DNA from: Myxococcales bacterium
Lineage (GTDB): Bacteria > Myxococcota > Polyangia > HGW-17 > SLPX01
Direction of reading: 5' to 3'
Assembly (NCBI GenBank): GCA_007131745.1
Contig: SLPX01000401.1
Span: 1-10,797 of the forward strand
Length of the DNA stretch: 10,797 nt
Shown: in pieces, positions 1-6,896 of the stretch
How the letters are laid out: each line of letters starts with the position of its first letter
Position numbering within the stretch: the first letter of the stretch is position 1
Program-made: the position numbers and the translations under genes
Notes under the pieces: generated by a model
What the model saw: only the letters and a program-made list of their open reading frames with translations
Database searches by the model: none
What the model was told of the DNA's origin: nothing

Positions 1-1
1 A

Positions 2-1033
2 AACTTTGCTTTCAGATCCAACGAGTATTACCTGTCGCTCATCAACTGGGATGATCCACAGGATCCGATCAGGAGAATCATTGTCCCGTGTGCCGAAGAA
101 CTCAAGCCGTGGGGCAAAATGGATCCTTCCAATGAAAAAAAATACTCCGTCATGAAGGGTTTGCAGCACAAGTATCGCAGCACGGCCGTTTTTCTGGCAT
201 CCAACGCGTGCGGAGGATATTGCAGATACTGTTTCCGAAAGAGGCTGTTTATAAAACCCGCACAAAGAGAATACCTGTCTGATTACGAAAAGGCGATGGA
301 ATACGTAAGAGATCACAAGGAAATCAACAACGTACTGATCACCGGCGGCGACGGGTTGATGCTTTCCACCGCCAAGTTGGAGGAAATTGTTTCCAAGGTC
401 AGGGAAATACCCCACGTCAAGATAATCCGCGTAGGAACAAAACTTCTTTCGTACAACCCTTACCGGGTCATCGATGACCCTGAACTTCCCGAAATGGTAA
501 AGAAATACTCTCTCAAGGACCGGAGAATCTACTTCATGCTGCATTACACCCACCCACGTGAGATGACCGACGTGAGTCTCGAGGCATGCGATAGGCTGAT
601 CCGCGCGGGCGCTATTCTTTGCAACCAAACTCCCATACTGAGGGGTATCAACGATCAACCCGAAATCTTGGGAACCCTATTTAACAAGCTTTCCTACGCA
701 GGGGTTCCTCCTTATTACGTGTTTCTGTGCAGGCCGACCACGGGCAATTTTCCTTATGCCGTTCCAATAGAAGAAGCTTTTTACGTGTTCCTAAGGGCGC
801 GCGCCATGTGTTCGGGCCTTGGAAAGCGGTCCAAGCTGACCATGTCGCACACCACCGGAAAGATAGAAGTGGTTGCCATGACGGATGAAAACATTGTTTT
901 TCGTTTTCACAGGGCCGCGGATCCGGATGACAGCGGAAAAATCTTGATCTGCAAACGAAACCCGGGTGCATACTGGTTTGATGAATACAAGGAGATTCTG
1001 GACACGGTCTCTCCGGTAGATCTTGAATACTGA
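2..1033 (+). CDS. KamA-family radical SAM protein (lysine 2,3-aminomutase-like), 5' partial
   Basis: The frame is open from the left edge, so the start lies outside; 343 residues are visible, against roughly 400 for typical KamA proteins. The upstream part, including YYLSLINWDD and DPIRR, matches the N-terminal region of lysine 2,3-aminomutases, so the Met at base 119 is internal. The radical SAM cluster motif C-x3-C-x2-C is at visible residues 70, 74 and 77 (CGGYCRYC), followed by FRKR. The SAM-binding GGD motif is at about 114-116 (ITGGDGLML). Family members use SAM and usually PLP to migrate an amino group from C2 to C3. A lysine at about residue 287 (SHTTGKIEVV) lies where a PLP lysine could sit, but the Gly-rich PLP loop and C-terminal zinc cysteines of classical KamA are not evident. 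The substrate is therefore unassigned. It is followed 25 bases later by the epimerase gene, probably in one operon. The family call is strong; the reaction is uncertain. Confidence 0.85.
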   Translation, partial: NFAFRSNEYYLSLINWDDPQDPIRRIIVPCAEELKPWGKMDPSNEKKYSVMKGLQHKYRSTAVFLASNACGGYCRYCFRKRLFIKPAQREYLSDYEKAMEYVRDHKEINNVLITGGDGLMLSTAKLEEIVSKVREIPHVKIIRVGTKLLSYNPYRVIDDPELPEMVKKYSLKDRRIYFMLHYTHPREMTDVSLEACDRLIRAGAILCNQTPILRGINDQPEILGTLFNKLSYAGVPPYYVFLCRPTTGNFPYAVPIEEAFYVFLRARAMCSGLGKRSKLTMSHTTGKIEVVAMTDENIVFRFHRAADPDDSGKILICKRNPGAYWFDEYKEILDTVSPVDLEY

Positions 1034-1044
1034 TAGTCTCGAAA

Positions 1045-1049
1045 AAAGG
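1045..1049 (+). promoter_or_regulatory. Ribosome binding site setting the epimerase start
   Basis: An AAAGG run lies 9 bases before the ATG at 1059. It favours that ATG over the upstream in-frame TTG at 1023, which would overlap the previous gene and add 12 residues before the Rossmann motif. Confidence 0.55.
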
Positions 1050-1058
1050 TTTTATGGG

Positions 1059-2069
1059 ATGAAAAAGCGGTTTTTGATTACCGGGGGCGCCGGGTTTATA
1101 GGTTCTCACCTTGCAGACCGGTTGCTCAATAAAGGTCACCACGTCTCCGTTATCGACGATCTGTCCACGGGAAGCATCCGCAATATCCGCCATCTGAAAA
1201 ACAATCATGCGTTTTCCTACGTGATCGACAGCGTCATGAACACCAGGCTCCTTGCCGAGTTGATTGACGAGGCGGACGCTGTTTTTCATCTTGCAGCAGC
1301 GGTCGGCGTGCGCCTTATCGTGGAAAGCCCCGTACACACGATAGAAACGAACGTTTCGGGAACGGAAACCGTGCTCAAAACCGCGGCGAAAAAGAAACGG
1401 CCGGTGCTCGTGGCGTCTTCTTCAGAGGTTTACGGACAAAGCGTTGATTTTCCGTTTAAAGAAGACGGAAACCTCGTCCTGGGCGCCACGACTAAAAGCC
1501 GCTGGTCCTATGCTTGTTCAAAAGCAATCGATGAATTCCTGGCCTTGGCTTATTTCAAGGAAAAAGGGCTTCCCACGGTCGTGGCGCGGCTTTTCAACAC
1601 CGTCGGCCCCAGGCAGACCGGACGTTACGGCATGGTGATCCCGACTTTCGTGGACCAGGCGCTTTCGAATTCGCCCATCACCGTGTACGGCGACGGCGGC
1701 CAGACAAGGTGTTTTTGTCATGTGGCGGACACAACGGCCGGTCTTGAAGCTCTCCTGGCGGAAGAAAAAGCATACGGACGGGTGTTCAACATAGGCGCAA
1801 CACAGGAAGTCTCAATCAACAACCTTGCCGAGACCGTAAAGAAGATCTGCAAAAGCAGTTCTGATATCATACATGTTCCTTATGATGAAGCTTACGAAGA
1901 AGGGTTTGAGGATATGAAGCGGCGGATTCCCTGTATATCAAAGGCAAGGGATCTCGTAGGATGGCAACCCGAACTGAACCTGGATCGAATACTTAGGGAT
2001 GTTATGGAAGACCGGATCCGCAGCTTAGACGGATGTGAGAATAAAGACGCGGATTGTGCGGACAAATAA
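1059..2069 (+). CDS. NAD-dependent epimerase/dehydratase (extended SDR, NDP-sugar modifying)
   Basis: This 336-residue protein is a full-length extended short-chain dehydrogenase acting on a nucleotide sugar in the cytoplasm. The NAD-binding Rossmann motif GGAGFIGSH is at residues 9-17, with an acidic pair IDD at about 32-34 for the adenosine ribose. The active-site strand SSSEVYG is at 120-126 and the catalytic Tyr-x3-Lys pair at Y151/K155 (YACSK). A substrate-side block RLFNTVGPRQ starts near 178, and VYGDGGQTRCF lies near 209-219. These resemble UDP-glucuronate decarboxylases and UDP-hexose 4-epimerases, but sequence reading alone cannot decide between epimerase, decarboxylase and dehydratase. 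The start at 1059 puts the Rossmann motif at the usual distance from the N-terminus. The stop TAA at 2067-2069 overlaps the next gene's ATG by one base, so the two are probably translationally coupled. The role in surface polysaccharide precursor supply is inferred. Confidence 0.9.
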   Translation: MKKRFLITGGAGFIGSHLADRLLNKGHHVSVIDDLSTGSIRNIRHLKNNHAFSYVIDSVMNTRLLAELIDEADAVFHLAAAVGVRLIVESPVHTIETNVSGTETVLKTAAKKKRPVLVASSSEVYGQSVDFPFKEDGNLVLGATTKSRWSYACSKAIDEFLALAYFKEKGLPTVVARLFNTVGPRQTGRYGMVIPTFVDQALSNSPITVYGDGGQTRCFCHVADTTAGLEALLAEEKAYGRVFNIGATQEVSINNLAETVKKICKSSSDIIHVPYDEAYEEGFEDMKRRIPCISKARDLVGWQPELNLDRILRDVMEDRIRSLDGCENKDADCADK

Positions 2070-3913
2070 TGCCCACGTTTGACAAAGCACCCTGGCTTTT
2101 ATCTTTTTTGATTGCGGCCGCTGCGTCTTCGGCGCTTACCCCGCTCGTGCGCGCTCTTGCAAGACGCTATGGCTGGATGGCGCCCGTTCGTCCGGATCGT
2201 TGGCACAAGCAAGCCACGGCGCTTCACGGCGGTACGGCCATTTACCTCTCTTTCATCCTGGGATGTCTTTTTTTCCACACTCACCTGCATGAAAAAGAAA
2301 TCGTCTTGTTGCTTGCATCGACCGCTGTATTCCTGCTGGGGCTCGCGGACGACATCTTTCATTTCAAGCCGCACGTAAAGCTGATCGCCCAAATCATCGC
2401 GGCTGCAACTTTGACCGCGTTCAGAATCAGGTTGCAATGGACCGGAAACGGCGTGCTCGACACGTCTTTGACCATTTTCTGGCTCGTCGGATTGTCAAAC
2501 GCGGTAAATCTCCTGGATAACATGGACGGCCTGGCCGGGGGCGTCACCCTGATTGCCTGCATTTTTCTGATCATCATGCTCCACCAGACCGGGCAACCTG
2601 GCAAAGCCTGTCTCACTGCATCACTTGCCGGCGCCACCGCCGGGTTCCTGATTTTCAACTTCCACCCGGCCTCGATTTTCATGGGTGACGGCGGAAGCTT
2701 GTTTCTGGGTTTTTTCCTTGGCTCCATCACTTTGCTGGACAGCGACCTGGGAACCCGCAAGGCACTGAGTGTCGTGGCGATTCCGGTTTTGCTCCTGCTC
2801 ATTCCCATCATGGACACGACCTTGGTGGCCGTCAGCCGAAAACTTCGCAACCGGCCGGTGACCCGGGGTGGTAAAGACCACACCTCGCACAGGCTTGTAG
2901 CGCTCGGTCTTTCCGAACGTTCCGCGGTGCTGGCCGTCTGGGTTCTCGCTGCGGCCGCGGGGTTCACCGCCTTGCTGGTCCGGGAACTGAGATGGCACAT
3001 TGCGTTGTTGCTTCTTTCAGGGTTCGGTCTTGCGATCATTTTTCTGGGAATCTTCCTGGGCAGAGTGAGGGTGTACGAACCCGCGGACGACAAACCGCAT
3101 TCAGGGGAAAAAACCTTTTTGCCCACGCTGGCCGGCTTGTTTCAGCGAACCCGCATCTTCGAAGTCTTAAACGACCTCATCCTCATTCCGGCTGCGTACT
3201 TCGGCGCTTTTCTCCTTCGATGGGAAGGCGCTCTCATACAGCCCTACTACGATAATTTCTTGAGATCCCTCCCCGGCGTCATCGTAGTGCAGCTTGCAGC
3301 GTTTCTCTCAGTGGGTCTTTACCGGGGAGTCTGGAAATACACCGCGGTCGAAGATCTGCTGCTTTTCGTAAAAGCGGTTACAGCCGCGGCCGCGGCCGCG
3401 GTCGTCTACGTACTCCTCGTATTCAGATTCGAGGATTTTTCCCGGGCCGTCTTTATACTCGATTCAATCCTCCTGCTGGTTTTTCTTGGAGGCACCCGTT
3501 TGTCATACCGATTGATCGGCGGAATACTCAAAGGTCGCAAAACAGGACGTAGGTGCGCTATCTACGGGGCCGGCGACGGAGGTGAAATTCTTTTCAAAGA
3601 ACTTACTTCGAATAAAACCCTCGATCTTTCGCCGGTCCTCTTCCTGGACGACGACCCGCTCAAGGCCGGAAAGACATTGAAGGGCCTTCCCATCATTTAC
3701 CCCGGCTCGAACGATGACGCGGATGCACCGTCCGAACGCGTGAAAACGCTTGTAACCGTTCTGGAGAAAAACCGGATTCAGGAAGTTGTATTTTCGACAA
3801 AAAAAATACCGGAGCAAAAAATCAAATCCCTCGAAAAAACGTGCCGCGCAATGAACATCCCCTGCCGCCGCATGAAACTCGTCCTCGAAATGGTGTCAGA
3901 CACTAGCAATTAA
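2069..3913 (+). CDS. WecA/MraY-type sugar-phosphate transferase fused to a FlaA1/CapD-like N-terminal half
   Basis: The product is a 614-residue polytopic inner-membrane protein. Residues 1-330 form a polyprenyl-phosphate sugar-1-phosphate transferase: RWHK (44-47) with HGG (53-55), the metal-site acidic pair ADD (93-95), NLLDNMDGLAGG (147-158), FMGDGGS (204-210), IPIMDT (245-250) and a His motif GKDHTSHRL (268-276). This family moves a sugar phosphate from a UDP-sugar to undecaprenyl phosphate, starting a glycan. Residues about 360-480 contain further membrane segments with YRGVWKYT (418-425). Residues 495-600 look like a CoA-binding-type Rossmann domain (IYGAGDGGE at 498-506). This matches the N-terminal half of FlaA1/CapD, but the catalytic dehydratase half is absent. 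The ATG at 2069 forms TAATG with the upstream stop; a TTG at 2054 is possible but lacks a clear ribosome site. The last residues (MVSDTSN) and stop are encoded by a repeat element, so the original end may have been altered. Confidence 0.85.
   Translation: MPTFDKAPWLLSFLIAAAASSALTPLVRALARRYGWMAPVRPDRWHKQATALHGGTAIYLSFILGCLFFHTHLHEKEIVLLLASTAVFLLGLADDIFHFKPHVKLIAQIIAAATLTAFRIRLQWTGNGVLDTSLTIFWLVGLSNAVNLLDNMDGLAGGVTLIACIFLIIMLHQTGQPGKACLTASLAGATAGFLIFNFHPASIFMGDGGSLFLGFFLGSITLLDSDLGTRKALSVVAIPVLLLLIPIMDTTLVAVSRKLRNRPVTRGGKDHTSHRLVALGLSERSAVLAVWVLAAAAGFTALLVRELRWHIALLLLSGFGLAIIFLGIFLGRVRVYEPADDKPHSGEKTFLPTLAGLFQRTRIFEVLNDLILIPAAYFGAFLLRWEGALIQPYYDNFLRSLPGVIVVQLAAFLSVGLYRGVWKYTAVEDLLLFVKAVTAAAAAAVVYVLLVFRFEDFSRAVFILDSILLLVFLGGTRLSYRLIGGILKGRKTGRRCAIYGAGDGGEILFKELTSNKTLDLSPVLFLDDDPLKAGKTLKGLPIIYPGSNDDADAPSERVKTLVTVLEKNRIQEVVFSTKKIPEQKIKSLEKTCRAMNIPCRRMKLVLEMVSDTSN
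3892..3912 (+). repeat. REP-like palindromic element, copy 1
   Basis: This 21-base unit consists of GG, the palindrome GTGTC-A-GACAC at 3893-3903 (sharing the second G), and the tail TAGCAATTA. It is identical to the unit at 10777-10797 and is an exact inverted copy of 3968-3988. It encodes the last residues of the transferase, whose stop TAA is at 3911-3913. REP-like elements are defined by such short palindromes in inverted pairs; membership in a RAYT-mobilised family is inferred, since no transposase is present. Confidence 0.75.
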
Positions 3914-3967
3914 GCTTTTCTTTGCCGCCCAACTACCTGTAATCACTGACAAATCAAGATTAAACGC

Positions 3968-3988
3968 TAATTGCTAGTGTCTGACACC
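3968..3988 (-). repeat. REP-like palindromic element, copy 2 (inverted)
   Basis: This is an exact reverse complement of copy 1. It ends 7 bases before the stop codon of the minus-strand lipoprotein gene. With copy 1 it forms a REPIN-like doublet. Confidence 0.75.
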
Positions 3989-3995
3989 TCATTCC

Positions 3996-5867
3996 TCATT
4001 CCACGATGTTTATGGCTTTTAAGTTCAATCCTCCGGGATAGGCATATGACACATTTTGCGTAGTGCTGTATATCGAACCCGGCCCGCCGTACCCGTACAC
4101 GATTACCCCAACCGGATTGTCGGCTTCAAGAACATGGGGGCCCTGATCAACCTCGATCGAAGTGACTGTGAACATACCCGATCCGACCGGGTCGTTTGAC
4201 ATGCTCACCATTTCACCGTCCAACATGACCTGGGCTCCGGGCGGCGCCACGATGTTGATGAAGTCGGAGTTGTAGGTATCAGGGGTCAGAAAAACATAAG
4301 AGCATCTGAACTGCTCCACGGGAACCTGGAGCACGAACGCGGGATCCCCTTCGTGGTCGCACTCGCTCCCGCCCGATGACCTCAAAAACTGTCCCACAAG
4401 GATCGGCTTCGTGGAAGTAATCTCCACCGACTCGTTTACGTGAAACTCCTCCCACTCCCCGGCATTAAGTGTGAAAGGTCCGGCGACCGGAGGTGTAACT
4501 GTTACATGCGTGTCGTCGTCGTCAGCTAAAACGCGCACATAATCAGGCGGATCACAGTATGTCCGGGGATGTGTCTTGGACACGAGGTAGTGAGTGCCTA
4601 TAGCCTGCCTGGGAAAAATCTGCTGCTCGAGGTGATCGCAAAAAGAAGTTCCCAGGGGAACCTGGGTGCAATCGTTGCCTCCGAAAACTCCGATGGGCGC
4701 GGAACCCTCGACCGACGACCCTGTGAGGCTTACTCCCGTCTCGGTCGACTTCACCACCAGGACCTGGAACGGGTCCAAGGTGACTGAAAGGGTATCTCCC
4801 GCAGCCGTTGCACCGAAAGAAATCTCCGAGCCCGGATCCGACGCGGCCAGAGGCCGGGTCGGCACTATTGTCACCAAAGTGGCAGGCTCGGTTGCATAAA
4901 CCGCAATGAAATTCCCGGGAGCAAATCCCGTGTAATCCATCACCCAGTATTTCTTCGCCAATACGTCGGTGTTAAACAACAACGAAGCATCCGTGGATGC
5001 GGCTCCCACGGTTGTGAGGCAATTGAATTGAAACGCGGCCACCGGGATATTCGACGAAATCCGATACGCGCGGGAAAACGCCCCGGTCGTATTGATATTC
5101 TGATGTCTCGGAGGATCCACGGAATAAACCCTCAGCTCCCTGGGAGGTATCTCCATGGTCTCGACGACCCCGTCCGTTGTTTCGATCTCCACATAAGCCG
5201 TGCCTTGATCGGCCGTGTTGGAAACGATTATCCCGTAATCCTTATCCGTAAGGCTGCTTCCGTATTGAGGCAGATCCACTGCATAGTACTCGGTGCCCAG
5301 CGAAGAATCCCCCGCCTGAATGATATCACAACGGCTCACACACTGGCCGTTCAGGCAAGCAAGCCCCCAGCCTTCATCGGAACAGCTCTTGAAAGGATCA
5401 AAACCCGTCCCGTCGGCCCGACACATTCCCACCTGGTCCTCGTCAATGCAGTTTGTCTGGGGCGGAGAGCAAACCGGAGGAAGACATCCTACGCCCGGTT
5501 CGCATTTTACCCCTTCGTTACATTGTTGCATCTCGGTCTCCGCGCCCGGTGGCACGCACACTATTTCAGTATGCTCATCCGCGCACGCGGGCACACCATT
5601 AGGGTCACAAACCTGCTCCACGCATCCCCGGCCTTCAACGCAAACCCGACCGTGTTCGCAAGGCCTGGTCACGATTTCTTTTCCGCTGCAAACCCGCTCA
5701 TTCCTTTCGTCCATGCACCCGGGTTCCTCCAACCCGCACTTCCATCCATCCGACGTGGCCGGCCCGCAACCCGTTGCACAAGAAACCAAAAAAAACATGG
5801 CCGCCAAAACCATCACCATCCCCGCTCTATGCAACGACCTGCAAATAAACGAAATACTCAAATTCAT
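3996..5867 (-). CDS. Cys-rich lipoprotein with IgGFc-binding-type domain
   Basis: This 623-residue exported protein has a hydrophobic segment at 17-29 ending in a textbook lipobox, LVSC, with the lipidated Cys at 30. Residues 30-180 are very Cys-rich and loosely repetitive, with short modules such as C-x2-G-x-G-C and 'VC..NGVPAC'. From about 190 to 610 the sequence resembles the IgGFc-binding domain: EYYAVDLPQYG, DYGIIVSN, RAYRISSNIPVAAFQFN and KYWVMDYTG are typical of that beta-rich family. The family is named after a mucin-associated human protein. Bacterial members are common in Myxococcota, where binding partners are unknown, so antibody binding should not be assumed. The start at 5867 has a good GAGGTG ribosome site at 5873-5878. 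It is transcribed divergently from the sigma factor operon and convergently to the transferase gene. Its promoter must lie in 5868-6236 but could not be identified. Confidence 0.82.
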   Translation of the reverse strand: MNLSISFICRSLHRAGMVMVLAAMFFLVSCATGCGPATSDGWKCGLEEPGCMDERNERVCSGKEIVTRPCEHGRVCVEGRGCVEQVCDPNGVPACADEHTEIVCVPPGAETEMQQCNEGVKCEPGVGCLPPVCSPPQTNCIDEDQVGMCRADGTGFDPFKSCSDEGWGLACLNGQCVSRCDIIQAGDSSLGTEYYAVDLPQYGSSLTDKDYGIIVSNTADQGTAYVEIETTDGVVETMEIPPRELRVYSVDPPRHQNINTTGAFSRAYRISSNIPVAAFQFNCLTTVGAASTDASLLFNTDVLAKKYWVMDYTGFAPGNFIAVYATEPATLVTIVPTRPLAASDPGSEISFGATAAGDTLSVTLDPFQVLVVKSTETGVSLTGSSVEGSAPIGVFGGNDCTQVPLGTSFCDHLEQQIFPRQAIGTHYLVSKTHPRTYCDPPDYVRVLADDDDTHVTVTPPVAGPFTLNAGEWEEFHVNESVEITSTKPILVGQFLRSSGGSECDHEGDPAFVLQVPVEQFRCSYVFLTPDTYNSDFINIVAPPGAQVMLDGEMVSMSNDPVGSGMFTVTSIEVDQGPHVLEADNPVGVIVYGYGGPGSIYSTTQNVSYAYPGGLNLKAINIVE

Positions 5868-5881
5868 TTCTCACCTCGAAC

Positions 5882-5893
5882 AAAAAGGTGTCA
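5882..5893 (+). repeat. Partial direct copy of the repeat left edge
   Basis: The 12 bases AAAAAGGTGTCA occur here and again 16 bases later at 5898-5909, where they run into the full repeat unit. This looks like a half-element or local duplication beside copy 3. It lies 15 bases upstream of the minus-strand start codon, just behind its ribosome site. Confidence 0.5.
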
Positions 5894-5902
5894 CCCAAAA
5901 AA

Positions 5903-5926
5903 GGTGTCAGACACTAAGGATTAAGC
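5903..5926 (+). repeat. REP-like palindromic element, copy 3
   Basis: It shares GGTGTCAGACACTA and TTAAGCTTTT with copy 1 but has AGGA in place of GCAA between them. It is therefore a sequence variant of the same element. It is a perfect 24-base inverted match to 6091-6114. Confidence 0.75.
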
Positions 5927-6021
5927 TTTTAGATTGGCGAAACGAGCCAAAAATGCTCAATAGTGCCAGTCACATTTCAATCATACATCAAAGAACCGAA
6001 AATAAAAACCAGGGATCTAGC

Positions 6022-6045
6022 ATGGAATAACAGATGGAATAACAG
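6022..6045 (+). repeat. 12-base tandem duplication
   Basis: ATGGAATAACAG occurs twice head to tail inside the loop between repeat copies 3 and 4, followed by AGTATGGG. It probably reflects replication slippage; no function is evident. Confidence 0.6.
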
Positions 6046-6090
6046 AGTATGGGGGAGCGGACATCGATAGGACAAGAGGCGGTTGGAAAT

Positions 6091-6114
6091 GCTTAATCCT
6101 TAGTGTCTGACACC
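6091..6114 (-). repeat. REP-like palindromic element, copy 4 (inverted)
   Basis: This is an exact reverse complement of copy 3 over 24 bases, forming a second REPIN-like doublet with a 164-base interior. It ends 13 bases before the candidate sigma-operon promoter at 6128, so it may bound or insulate that promoter. Confidence 0.75.
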
Positions 6115-6127
6115 ATTTTCTCGGGGG

Positions 6128-6158
6128 TGATCCGTTTTGGGGCGCTCGGGGCACTTGA
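6128..6158 (+). promoter_or_regulatory. Candidate ECF-sigma promoter of the sigma/anti-sigma operon
   Basis: TGATCCGTTTT, then 10 bases, then GGGCACTTGA. The same two blocks with the same spacing occur at 9387-9417. Read as promoter elements, -35 TGATCCG (6128-6134) and -10 CACTTGA (6152-6158) are separated by 17 bases, normal for ECF sigma promoters. A further near-match, ACAAT[G/C]CGCG, follows at 6173-6182. It ends 78 bases before the sigma start codon. Autoregulation by the encoded sigma factor is inferred from the position and duplication. Confidence 0.6.
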
Positions 6159-6236
6159 TAGATGGAAAAGAGACAATGCGCGCTGTTTGAGCTATTTTGC
6201 GATTGGTGATTATGGGAGATCCCGTGGAAAGAGCAA

Positions 6237-6896
6237 ATGATGAACAAGCCGGTTGAAGAGATTTCCGGAAACCGACGATGGATAAAGTTGGTTGAAAACA
6301 CAACGGAAGCATCTGTCGAATACAGGAAGGCTTCGGAAAGCGGCTCCGATGAATCGGACGGCGACCTGGTGATTTCGGCGCGTGAAGGGGACAGGATGGC
6401 GCAGGAGGCATTGTTCCGACGACACGTGGGTTGGGTTGACTCGCTGGCTTACAGATTGGCGCCCAGGGACGCGGATGCCGATGACATCGTGCAGGAGAGT
6501 TTCGCCGCGGCCTTGGAGTCAATGCACAAGTTGCGTGAACCCGAAGCCTTTCGCGGCTGGCTTCGAACCATTGTTGTGCGGAGCGCGAAACGGTTGTTCC
6601 GGCGAAAAAAACTTCGTGTTCGGCTCGGGCTGGACAGTTTCTATCCTCTGGACATTGACAGGGTCGTATCCCCTGCGGCTCCACCGGACGTAAGAGCGGA
6701 ACTCTGCGGAATTTATGGATTGTTGGAGTCTCTGTCTCCGGATGTTCGCATAGCCCTGGTTTTGCGCAAAGTGGAGGGATGGAAGATCCAGGAGATTGCC
6801 GAGTGGACCGGGATGAGCGAAGGCACTGTGAAGAGAAAAGTACGCAAGGGTGAAAAGCGACTTGCCGAGTCACTGGGCACAGGGAGGATCTCATGA
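6237..6896 (+). CDS. ECF-type RNA polymerase sigma-70 factor
   Basis: The product has 219 residues. Region 2 spans about residues 55-124, with the conserved DADDIVQESF (80-89) that contacts core polymerase, and the basic stretch after FRGWLRTIV (105-113) for -10 recognition. Region 4 spans about 157-210 with a helix-turn-helix at 184-205 (IQEIAEWTGMSEGTVKRKV) for -35 recognition. Regions 1 and 3 are absent, as in extracytoplasmic-function sigma factors. There is an N-terminal extension of about 45 polar residues before region 2. The start has a GGAAAG ribosome-site match at 6226-6231; the second codon is also ATG, so initiation could be one codon later. The stop overlaps the FecR-like gene by 4 bases (ATGA), which implies coupled translation with its presumed inhibitor. 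Confidence 0.92.
   Translation: MMNKPVEEISGNRRWIKLVENTTEASVEYRKASESGSDESDGDLVISAREGDRMAQEALFRRHVGWVDSLAYRLAPRDADADDIVQESFAAALESMHKLREPEAFRGWLRTIVVRSAKRLFRRKKLRVRLGLDSFYPLDIDRVVSPAAPPDVRAELCGIYGLLESLSPDVRIALVLRKVEGWKIQEIAEWTGMSEGTVKRKVRKGEKRLAESLGTGRIS

Larger units (their letters stand above)
3892..3988. terminator. Inverted repeat pair between convergent genes, possible bidirectional terminator
   Basis: Two perfect 21-base arms (3892-3912 and 3968-3988) flank a 55-base loop. The pair lies between the 3' ends of the convergent genes ending at 3913 (+) and 3996 (-). A transcript from either side could fold into a long hairpin. There is no clear U-tract directly after either arm, so termination is plausible but unproven. 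The remaining loop sequence shows no gene. Confidence 0.4.
5868..6236. other. Divergent intergenic region with repeat pair and promoters
   Basis: These 369 bases separate the minus-strand lipoprotein gene from the plus-strand sigma factor gene. They hold a partial repeat at 5882-5893, a perfect 24-base inverted repeat pair (5903-5926 and 6091-6114), a 12-base tandem duplication (6022-6045) and the candidate sigma-dependent promoter at 6128-6158. The 164 bases between the inverted repeats are AT-richer than the genes around them. I see no convincing gene there. Confidence 0.7.

Noticed and set aside
3383..3401. GCCGCGG-type short tandem repeat
   Set aside because: It encodes an alanine-rich part of a membrane helix in the transferase and is explained by GC-rich alanine codons.
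5957..5990. Weak resemblance on the minus strand to the sigma promoter (TGATGTA, 18 bases, CACTATTGA) before the lipoprotein gene
   Set aside because: Only the first four bases of the -35 block match, the -10 block needs a two-base insertion, and the spacing differs. Not enough to claim that the divergent gene is in the same regulon.
5028..6030. Two long plus-strand open frames opposite the IgGFc-type lipoprotein gene
   Set aside because: They are antisense to a well-supported lipoprotein with signal peptide and ribosome site, have Pro/Arg/His-rich low-information composition, and run into the repeat region.
3892..6114. Inverted repeats as termini of an insertion sequence or as a CRISPR array
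   Set aside because: The interiors are only 55 and 164 bases with no transposase, and copies are not regularly spaced. A REP-like doublet explains them better.
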